Source: Acidicaldus organivorans (GTDB lineage: Bacteria; Pseudomonadota; Alphaproteobacteria; Acetobacterales; Acetobacteraceae). From it: 6,879 nt of DNA. The DNA is taken from the NCBI GenBank assembly GCA_000759655.1, contig KN174022.1, forward strand, positions 8,279-15,157, written 5' to 3'. Positions 1 through 5,207 of this stretch are shown in pieces (positions within the stretch are counted from its first letter, which is position 1; each line of letters opens with the position of its first letter). The position numbers were made by a program, and so were the translations under genes. The notes under the pieces are model-generated. The model did no database searches, was not told the DNA's origin, and worked only from the letters and a program-made list of their open reading frames with translations.

Positions 1-404
1 ACGCGCATCGCCGTCTCCCGCGCCGAGGATCGCCCGCCGCCGCGCGGGTCGCGGATGCCGTATTTGAGCTCATAGGTGAGATCGGCATGGCCGGGGCGGA
101 AGCGGTCAGCGATCTCCGCATAGTCCTTGGAGCGGACGTCCTCGTTCTCGATGAGAAGCGCGATCGGGGTGCCGGTGGTGAGCCCCTCGAACACGCCGGA
201 GAGGATGCGCACCCGGTCGGGCTCGCGGCGCTGGGTGGTGAAGCGCGACTGGCCGGGACGGCGGCGGTCGAGATAGGGCTGGATGTCGGCCTCGGTGAGC
301 GGGATGCGGGGCGGGCAGCCGTCGATCACGCAGCCGATCGCCGGGCCGTGGCTCTCGCCGAACGTGGTGACGCGGAAGAGATGGCCGAAACTGTTGTGCG
401 ACAC
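1..404 (-). CDS. aroC: Chorismate synthase, N-terminal part (runs off the left edge)
   Basis: Chorismate synthase converts 5-enolpyruvylshikimate-3-phosphate to chorismate with reduced FMN, the last common step of aromatic amino acid synthesis, in the cytoplasm. Reading the minus strand from a GTG at 404-402 gives an uninterrupted 134-codon frame starting [11 protein letters not shown]. It contains the family hallmarks: G-E-S-H-G-P-A-I-G at about residues 16-24, D-R-R-R-P-G-Q-S-R near 46-54, T-T-G-T-P-I near 77-82, R-P-G-H-A-D near 106-111 and [10 protein letters not shown] near 122-131. The usual length is about 350-370 residues, so roughly 60 percent lies outside the window. No ATG fits; GTG is chosen because the family begins almost invariably with S-x-N-(S/T)-F-G right after the initiator. 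The gene starts 8 bases after the fabI stop, and a G-rich AGGGG overlaps that stop region, so the two genes are very likely co-transcribed and translationally linked. Confidence 0.95.
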   Translation of the reverse strand, partial: MSHNSFGHLFRVTTFGESHGPAIGCVIDGCPPRIPLTEADIQPYLDRRRPGQSRFTTQRREPDRVRILSGVFEGLTTGTPIALLIENEDVRSKDYAEIADRFRPGHADLTYELKYGIRDPRGGGRSSARETAMR

Positions 405-412
405 CGCGCCCC

Positions 413-1258
413 TCAGTCCCCTGCCACCGCGATGTCGGGCGCGGCGGGGTTCTTCATGCCGACGATGTGATAGCCGCAATCGACGTGGTGGATCTCGCCG
501 GTCACCCCGGAGGAGAGATCGGAGAGGAGATAGAGCGCCGCGCCGCCCACTTCCTCGATGGTGACGTTACGCTCGAGCGGCGAATTGAGCTGGTTCCATT
601 TGAGGATGTAGCGGAAATCGCCGATCCCGGTCGCGGCGAGCGTCTTGATCGGCCCGGCCGAGATGGCATTGACCCGGATCTGGCGCGAGCCGAGATCGGC
701 GGCGAGGTAGCGCACCGAGGCCTCGAGCGCCGCCTTGGCCACCCCCATCACGTTGTAATGCGGCATCACCCGCTCGGCGCCGAGATAGGTGAGGGTGAGC
801 ATCGCCCCTCCCACCGGCATCAAGGGTTCGGCGCGGCGGGCAACGGCGACGAAACTGTAGCAGGAGACGTCGAGCGCCTGGAGGAAGGCCGCGCGCGGCG
901 TATCGAGATACCGCCCGCGCAGACAGGCCTTGTCGGCATAGCCGATGGCATGGACCAGGAAATCGAGCCGCCCCCAGCGCGCCGCCACATTCTCGAAAAC
1001 GGCATCGAGGCTCGCCTCGTCGGCGACGTCGCAGGGGAGCACGATCTCCGCCCCCACCGAGGCGGCGAGCGGGCGGACGCGGCGCTCGAGCGCCTCGCCC
1101 TGGTAGGTGAAGGCGAGCTCGGCGCCCTGGGCGGCGCAGGCGGCGGCGATGCCCCAGGCGAGCGAGCGGTCATTGGCCACCCCCATCACCAGGCCGCGTT
1201 TCCCGGCCATGAGCGTGCCGGGGAGGGGTTGGGCGCGGGTTTCGGCGGTCTGTGACAT
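413..1258 (-). CDS. fabI: Enoyl-[acyl-carrier-protein] reductase (NADH), FabI type
   Basis: FabI reduces trans-2-enoyl-ACP to acyl-ACP with NADH, the last step of each fatty-acid elongation cycle, and is the classical triclosan/diazaborine target. The 281-residue protein is a short-chain dehydrogenase/reductase with the FabI-specific nucleotide loop [13 protein letters not shown] (residues 26-38), the H-A-I-G segment (103-106) matching the drug-binding glycine region, and the catalytic Y-x6-Y-x6-K pattern: Y158, Y168, K175. [13 protein letters not shown] (196-208) and the D-F-R-Y-I-L helix region follow as usual. Start: ATG at 1258 has AGAGG 7 bases upstream (1266-1270). A later in-frame ATG at residue 17 (M-A-G-K-R-G-L) would give a more E. 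coli-like length, but the short N-terminal extension is, from memory, common in alphaproteobacterial FabI. It is first gene of a probable fabI-aroC unit and divergent from pdxH. Nothing looks damaged. Confidence 0.96.
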   Translation of the reverse strand: MSQTAETRAQPLPGTLMAGKRGLVMGVANDRSLAWGIAAACAAQGAELAFTYQGEALERRVRPLAASVGAEIVLPCDVADEASLDAVFENVAARWGRLDFLVHAIGYADKACLRGRYLDTPRAAFLQALDVSCYSFVAVARRAEPLMPVGGAMLTLTYLGAERVMPHYNVMGVAKAALEASVRYLAADLGSRQIRVNAISAGPIKTLAATGIGDFRYILKWNQLNSPLERNVTIEEVGGAALYLLSDLSSGVTGEIHHVDCGYHIVGMKNPAAPDIAVAGD

Positions 1259-1383
1259 GGATCATCCTCTTGCCGCGTGGAACAACGTCAACCTTGCATA
1301 GCGGCACTCGGCCCGGCAAGGGAAGAGCCGGGAAGGGAGAGGGGACCTGAAGCGGAACCCAAAGAGGAGAGGAGTCGAGGCCG
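1259..1383. promoter_or_regulatory. Divergent intergenic region between fabI and pdxH, expected to hold both promoters
   Basis: This 125-bp gap is the only place from which both the minus-strand fabI-aroC unit and plus-strand pdxH can start. On the minus strand a TTGACG (1291-1286) resembles a sigma-70 -35 box, but the sequence 17 bases downstream (AGGATG) is a poor -10 and overlaps the ribosome-binding site. The pdxH half, from about 1317 to 1380, is purine-rich and contains GAGAGGAG (1367-1374) and GAGG (1377-1380) as ribosome-binding candidates. No clear operator, riboswitch or attenuator was seen. The promoter assignment rests on gene orientation rather than on a strong motif. Confidence 0.45.
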
Positions 1384-2100
1384 ATGAGCGAGACCAACCC
1401 AGCCGGACGGAGCGAGACGGGGCCGGAGGAGGATCCCTTCGCCTTCTTCACCCTCTGGTTCGAGGAGGCAGAGGCGAGCGAGGCGCTCGCCGAGGCGATG
1501 GTGCTCGCCACCGCGTCCCGCGAAGGGCGGCCCTCGGCGCGCATGGTGCTGCTCAAGGGGGTGGACCCGCGCGGGGCCGAGGGGCGCCCTTCGCGGGACG
1601 CGGTGGCGAGCACCATCGCCTCGGCGCGCATGGTGCTGCTCAAGGGGGTGGACCCGCGCGGGGCCGAGGGGCGCGGCTTCGTCTTCTATACCAACCGCGA
1701 CAGCCGCAAGGGCCGCGAGCTCGCCGAAAACCCCGAGGCCGCCCTCCTCTTCTACTGGAAGAGACGCAACCGTCAGGTGCGGATCGAGGGCAAGGTCGCG
1801 GAGGTCGCGCCCGAGGAGGCCGATGCCTATTTCGCCACCCGCCCGCGCCTCTCCCGCCTCGGCGCCTGGGCCTCGGATCAGTCCCGGCCGCTTCCCGCCC
1901 GCACCCTGCTCGAAGCGCGGCTCGCCGAGGCCGAGGCGCGATTTCCTGGCGAGGCGATCCCCCGCCCGCCCTACTGGACCGGCTTCCGCCTCGTCCCCGA
2001 ACGTTTCGAGTTCTGGGAGGAACGGCCCTTTCGGCTTCATGAGCGCCGTCTCTTCGCCCGCGCCGGCGCAGGCTGGACCGTCACCCTCCTCTATCCGTGA
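1384..2100 (+). CDS. pdxH: Pyridoxine/pyridoxamine 5'-phosphate oxidase carrying an in-frame 29-residue insertion
   Basis: PdxH oxidises pyridoxine or pyridoxamine 5'-phosphate to pyridoxal 5'-phosphate with FMN, as a cytoplasmic homodimer. The 238-residue product has the family order: E-A-M-V-L-A-T (37-43), the FMN strand R-M-V-L-L-K, F-Y-T-N (101-104), S-R-K-G (107-110), F-Y-W-K-R-R-N-R-Q-V-R (123-133), L-G-A-W-A-S-D-Q-S-R (159-168), and the C-terminal signature F-E-F-W-E-E-R-P-F-R-L-H-E-R (208-221). The oddity is that R-M-V-L-L-K-G-V-D-P-R-G-A-E-G-R occurs twice (from 53 and from 82), with P-S-R-D-A-V-A-S-T-I-A-S (69-80) between. At DNA level the spacer is the reverse complement of the segment encoding A-M-V-L-A-T-A-S-R-E-G-R. 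Removing 87 bp restores a continuous PdxH of 209 residues, close to the usual 210-220. The frame stays open, but the insert falls in the FMN/phosphate-binding beta strand, so activity is uncertain. ATG at 1384 has GAGAGGAG 9 bases upstream. Confidence 0.93.
   Translation: MSETNPAGRSETGPEEDPFAFFTLWFEEAEASEALAEAMVLATASREGRPSARMVLLKGVDPRGAEGRPSRDAVASTIASARMVLLKGVDPRGAEGRGFVFYTNRDSRKGRELAENPEAALLFYWKRRNRQVRIEGKVAEVAPEEADAYFATRPRLSRLGAWASDQSRPLPARTLLEARLAEAEARFPGEAIPRPPYWTGFRLVPERFEFWEERPFRLHERRLFARAGAGWTVTLLYP
1488..1626. repeat. pdxH: Inverted repeat inside pdxH (A and its reverse-complement copy A')
   Basis: Bases 1488-1529 (42 bp) recur exactly as their reverse complement at 1585-1626. Allowing one mismatch (1530/1584), the arms extend to 1488-1538 and 1576-1626, 51 bp each around a 37-base centre. 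In RNA or single-stranded DNA this would form a very stable hairpin in the middle of a coding region. The left arm is normal pdxH sequence; the right arm is foreign to PdxH and is read as the P-S-R-D-A-V-A-S-T-I-A-S insert. It belongs with the direct repeat at 1532-1674. Confidence 0.97.
1532..1674. repeat. pdxH: Direct repeat inside pdxH (B copies, offset 87 bp)
   Basis: Bases 1532-1587 and 1619-1674 are identical over 56 bp, and 31 bp between them (1588-1618) belong to the inverted copy of the upstream segment. The offset, 87 bp, is 29 codons, so the pdxH frame survives. The motif C-C-T-C-G-G-C-G or its complement recurs at the start of A (1488), the start of B (1532), the end of B (1577-1583) and the end of A' (1619-1626), giving microhomology at both proposed switch points. 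Confidence 0.97.
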
Positions 2101-2142
2101 GCCGCTCTCCGTAAAGCAAGAGAAAGCAGAAGAGCGCCCCGC
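2101..2142. other. Short convergent gap between pdxH and the hydrolase gene; weak terminator candidate
   Basis: The two genes converge here, so transcription from both sides should end in or near this 42-bp gap. A 6-bp inverted repeat, CGCTCT (2103-2108) and AGAGCG (2131-2136), brackets a 22-base A-rich centre. The stem is short, the loop is large and there is no T tract on either strand. This is not a convincing intrinsic terminator, and Rho-dependent ending is equally possible. Confidence 0.25.
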
Positions 2143-3264
2143 TCAGCCGCCGTGCTTGGCGAGGAAAGCGGCGAGGTAGTGGCCCCAGATATCGGCGTAG
2201 TTCAGCGTCTGGTGCCCATAGGTCATCCCGCGCGGGATGAGCACGTATTCGGCCTGGGGCAGGCGCTTGAGCGCCGCCTCCATGATGCCGAGCTCGGGCG
2301 GGTTGACCAGGTCGTCGGCGAACTCGATGGCCAGCACCGGCGGCTTGATCTTCTCGAGATCGGGGGTGGGATCATAATCGGCCGAGCTCTGGAAGGCGTA
2401 GAGCATGTCGTTGGCGTCATATTTCGCCGCCTCGCGTACCAGCCGGTCATAGAGCGCGATCGCATCGGGCCGGGTGGGGGCGGCCTGTTCGAGGCGCTCG
2501 GCATTGCCGGTCATGATGGCAAAAAGGGGCGCAAAGGTGCGGAGCCAGGCCCGTGGCGGATGGGCCGGGTCATACTCGCCCCCCCGCCAGTCGGGATCGG
2601 TCTCGATGGCGCGGATGAGCATCTCGCGCCAGAGCATGTTGCGCCCGGCGATCGGAGCGGGGAGGGCGGCGATGGGGACGAGGAGATCGACGAAATCGGG
2701 ATAGCGCTCCCCCCATAGCCAGGCCTGCATGCCGCCCATCGAGGTGCCGAGGACGAGACGGAGATGGGTGATGCCGAAGGCCTGCTCGACGAGGCGTTTC
2801 TGCAGATCGACCTGGTCCTTGTAGCCGTAATGGGGGAAGCGGGCATGGAGCCCGTCCGAGGGCTTGCTCGACTTCCCCGCCCCCACCCCATCGGGGAGGA
2901 TCACGAAATATTTGGCAAGATCGAGCGGCTGGCCGGGGCCGAAGAGATTCCTGGCGAGGGTGGGGGCGAGGAAATTGCGCCCCGAACCGGTGGTGCCGTG
3001 GAGCAGCAGCACCGCGTTGGTCACTTCCCCGCGCGGGGTGCGCTTCGGCATGCCAAGCGCGAGATAATGGAGCTTGAGTTCGTCCATCCGCTCGCCGTCA
3101 TTGAAGACGACGTCATGCAGAATGAGATCGTTCTCATAGACCGGGAAAGGCGGGGGAGCGTCCTGCGCCCGCGCCCCGCCCCCCGCGGCAAGCAGGCCGA
3201 GCGCGAGAAGGGCTCCGCAGATGGGGCGCGCCGCGCGGCCGAGGAAGGCCCGAAGGGGTCCCAT
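2143..3264 (-). CDS. Exported alpha/beta-fold hydrolase of the MetX-like (homoserine O-acetyltransferase-related) family
   Basis: The 373-residue protein has a probable Sec signal peptide: arginines at 5, 10 and 13, a hydrophobic core at about 16-28, and an A-R-A cleavage site after residue 33. The mature part shows an alpha/beta hydrolase: oxyanion segment H-G-T-T-G-S-G (89-95), nucleophile elbow G-T-S-M-G-G-M-Q with Ser175, acid region E-F-A-D-D-L-V-N-P-P with Asp317/318, and H-Q-T with His351. The elbow and D-D-x-x-N-P motif place it near MetX acyltransferases, but the segment L-P-D-G-V-G-A-G-K-S-S-K-P-S is typical of MetX-like hydrolases of unknown substrate. I infer esterase or acyl-transfer chemistry in the periplasm, not methionine synthesis. 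ATG at 3264 follows the ThDP-enzyme stop by 15 bp with a G-rich leader, so it is probably the last gene of the operon. Length and frame look normal. Confidence 0.85.
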   Translation of the reverse strand: MGPLRAFLGRAARPICGALLALGLLAAGGGARAQDAPPPFPVYENDLILHDVVFNDGERMDELKLHYLALGMPKRTPRGEVTNAVLLLHGTTGSGRNFLAPTLARNLFGPGQPLDLAKYFVILPDGVGAGKSSKPSDGLHARFPHYGYKDQVDLQKRLVEQAFGITHLRLVLGTSMGGMQAWLWGERYPDFVDLLVPIAALPAPIAGRNMLWREMLIRAIETDPDWRGGEYDPAHPPRAWLRTFAPLFAIMTGNAERLEQAAPTRPDAIALYDRLVREAAKYDANDMLYAFQSSADYDPTPDLEKIKPPVLAIEFADDLVNPPELGIMEAALKRLPQAEYVLIPRGMTYGHQTLNYADIWGHYLAAFLAKHGG

Positions 3265-3969
3265 CGCCGCCCGCCCCCTTTACGGCCGGAGATGCTTCGG
3301 GGGGCGGGTGGCGGGCTTGCGTTTGACCGCAGCCGGGGCCGGTCGCGGCTTGGGGGCCTGGGCGCGGAGTTCGGCGATGGTGGTGCGCGAGGTGATCTGC
3401 TCGGGATCCATGACGATCTCGATCACCGCCGGCCGACCGGAGGCGAGCGCCCGCTCGAAGGCGGGGGCGAAGTCCTCGGTGCGGGCCACCGTCTCGCCAT
3501 GCCCGCCGAAGGCCTCGATCAGCCGGGCGAAATCGGGATTGGTGAGCGAGGTGCCCGAGACGCGGCCCGGATAGTGCCGCTCCTGATGCATGCGGATGGT
3601 GCCATACATCTGGTTGTTGAAGACGAGCACGATCGGGGCGACGCCGTGATGGAAGGCGGTGGCGATCTCCTGGCCGGTCATGAGGAACCCGCCATCGCCG
3701 ACGAAAGCGATCGCCGGACGGTCGGGGAAGGCGAGCTTCGCCGCGATCGCCGCCGGCACGCCATAGCCCATCGCCCCGTTGCAGGGGCCGATCAGGCGCT
3801 GCTGATCGCCGAAATTCATGAACCGCGTCACCCAGGTGGCGAAATTGCCGGCATCGGTGGTGAGCACCGCCTTCTCCGGCAGCATCTCTTCGAGCGTCTT
3901 GAGCACGCGGGCGAGATTGAGCGGCCCCTTGTAGTCGGGCACCCGGCCCGCCTCCTCGCGCAGGCGGCG

Positions 3970-4131
3970 GAGTTCGGCGCGCCACTCCGCCCAGGCCCCG
4001 GTCGGGACCAGCGGATAGGGCCCGCGCGCGGCGAGCGCCTCGGCGAAGACGTTGAGAGCGGTAGTGATGCCGAGCGCGGGCCCTATCCGCCGGTCCCGAC
4101 CCGGGCCCCGGCGGAGTGGCGCGCCGAACTC
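3970..4131. repeat. Imperfect inverted repeat inside the ThDP-enzyme gene (A and A')
   Basis: Bases 3970-4027 and 4074-4131 are reverse complements at 54 of 58 positions; mismatches lie at 4091, 4102, 4108 and 4109 against their partners. The centre (4028-4073) is 46 bases. The left arm is normal coding sequence in the C-terminal frame (reading P-Y-P-L-V-P-T-G-A-W-A-E-W-R-A-E-L on the minus strand). The right arm is the inverted copy, contains the premature TAG and carries the substitutions. Pairing weakens beyond 4131, where similarity continues patchily to 4140. Confidence 0.95.
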
Positions 4132-4196
4132 CCCCGCCCGCGCGCGGCGAGCGCCTCGGCGAAGACGTTGAGATCGGTGGTGATGCCGAGCGCGGG
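4020..4196. repeat. Direct repeat inside the ThDP-enzyme gene (B copies, offset 116 bp)
   Basis: Bases 4020-4080 and 4136-4196 match at 59 of 61 positions, differing at 4058/4174 and 4063/4179. Both encode G-I-T-T-(D/A)-L-N-V-F-A-E-A-L-A-A-R-G on the minus strand, Asp in the 4136-4196 copy and Ala in the other. The offset of 116 is 38 codons plus 2 bases, which is what breaks the frame. GCGCGGG at 4074-4080 is complementary to CCCGCGC at 4021-4027, a 7-bp microhomology at the proposed first switch point. Confidence 0.96.
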
Positions 4197-5165
4197 GCGG
4201 AAGACGCGGCCAATCTCCTCGGGCTCGGGATAGACGTGCACGATCGGCGTCGCCCCGGCGAGGTCGAAGAGGGTGTAGCCCTGGGTCACCGCCTCGGAAA
4301 GTCTCGTGCCGAAGGCGAGCACCAGATCGGCCTCACGCGCCTTGGCCACCAGAGCGGGGTCGGAGCCCACCCCGAGATCGCCCACGTAAGACGAAAGCGT
4401 CTGGTCATAGAGCGCCTGGCGGCGAAAACTCACCGTGACCGGGATGTCATGGGCGTGGAGGAAGTCGCGGATCAGGGCCCGGCTGCGCTCGGTCCAGAAG
4501 GAGCCGCCCAGGATGGCGAGCGGGCGCTGGGCGCGGGCGAGCAGACGCAGCATCTCCTCGAGCGCCGCCGGGTCCGGATGGGGCCGGCTCACCCGGGCCG
4601 GGCCGAGATCGGGAACCTCGACCTCCTCGCGCTGCATCTCCTCGGAGAGTGCGATCACCACCGGGCCGGGGCGGCCGCGGGTCGCCACATCGACGGCGTG
4701 GGCGACGAGTTCGGGGATGCGCCGCGCATCGTCGATCTGGGTGACCCATTTGGCGATCGGCGAGAACATCCGGCGGTAGTCGATCTCCTGGAAACTCTCG
4801 CGGTCGGTCTCGGCGAAAGGGATCTGGCCGACGAAGAGGAGAAGCGGGGTCGAGTCCTGGCGCGCGATGTGCACCCCGATCGCACCGTGGGTGGCGCCGG
4901 GGCCGCGGGTGACCATGGCCGCGGCGGGCCTGCCGGTGAGCTTGGCATAGGCTTCCGCCATGTTCACCGCCCCCGCCTCGAAGCGGCAGGTGATCAGCTT
5001 GAGCCGCTCGCGCACCGCATAGAGCCCGTCGAGGACGTCGAGATAGGACTCGCCGGGGACGGCGAAGACGTGATCGATGCCGTGCGCGATCAGCGCATCG
5101 GCGAGCACCCGGCCGCCGGGACGGGCGATGAGGGGGATCGGTTTGCGGAGCGGTCCGCGGTCCAT

Positions 5166-5207
5166 GCACGACTCCTCGATGTTGGCGGGCGGGCTGCGTC
5201 CGCCGGT
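5166..5207 (-). promoter_or_regulatory. Intra-operon gap with the ribosome-binding site of the ThDP-enzyme gene
   Basis: GAGGAG (minus strand, 5177-5172) lies 6 bases before the ATG at 5165 and fixes this start. The remaining bases are GC-rich with no visible promoter or terminator, which supports read-through from the monooxygenase gene. Confidence 0.7.

Larger units (their letters stand above)
3280..5165 (-). pseudogene. Acetolactate-synthase-like thiamine-diphosphate enzyme, disrupted by a 116-bp rearranged duplication
   Basis: Family members use ThDP and a metal ion to cleave or join 2-oxo acids; acetolactate synthase is the best-known member. The N-terminal half (from ATG 5165, with GAGGAG at 5172-5177) shows the pyrimidine-binding domain: F-A-V-P-G-E-S (34-40), the catalytic-type glutamate in R-F-E-A-G-A-V-N-M-A (Glu63), G-P-G-A-T-H-G (88-94) and Q-D-S-T-P-L-L (103-109), then the central domain. 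Normal sequence ends near residue 343 (position 4137). A foreign 17-residue tail follows and stops at TAG 4083-4085, giving 360 residues. The C-terminal half continues in another frame (about 4020 to TAA 3280) and holds the ThDP/metal motif G-D-G (3699-3691), 24 residues, then N-N (3618-3613). Removing 116 bp joins both into 589 codons, a normal length. The tail after about 3375 is Pro/Lys/Arg-rich. As written the product lacks the diphosphate-binding domain and should be inactive. It could also be an assembly error in an intact gene. The exact substrate and any ilvB identity are not assignable. Confidence 0.88.

Noticed and set aside
467..1255. Plus-strand open frame opposite fabI
   Set aside because: It mirrors the codon positions of fabI; no ribosome-binding site or recognisable protein.
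1488..1674. Mobile element, CRISPR repeat or diversity-generating retroelement as the source of the repeats
   Set aside because: All repeated DNA is copied from the immediate neighbourhood; there is no transposase, reverse transcriptase, regular spacer array or target-site duplication in the window.
1288..2040. Minus-strand open frame opposite pdxH with an internal repeated peptide
   Set aside because: The repeat is simply the pdxH duplication read from the other strand; pdxH itself has all family motifs.
2103..2136. Strong bidirectional intrinsic terminator
   Set aside because: Only a 6-bp stem with a 22-base loop and no T tract; kept only as a weak candidate.
2143..3264. True homoserine O-acetyltransferase (metX)
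   Set aside because: The elbow is G-T-S-M-G-G, the protein carries a signal peptide, and it has the G-V-G-A-G-K-S-S-K-P-S segment of MetX-like hydrolases; neighbours are not methionine genes.
4020..4196. Programmed ribosomal frameshifting to join the two halves of the ThDP enzyme
   Set aside because: No slippery site was seen, and the frame change is fully explained by the 116-bp duplication containing an inverted copy.
2764..4233. Long plus-strand open frame (489 codons) opposite the hydrolase and ThDP genes
   Set aside because: It is antisense to recognised genes, its translation is rich in Arg/Gly/Glu/Asp without any family motif, and long mirror frames are common in very GC-rich DNA.
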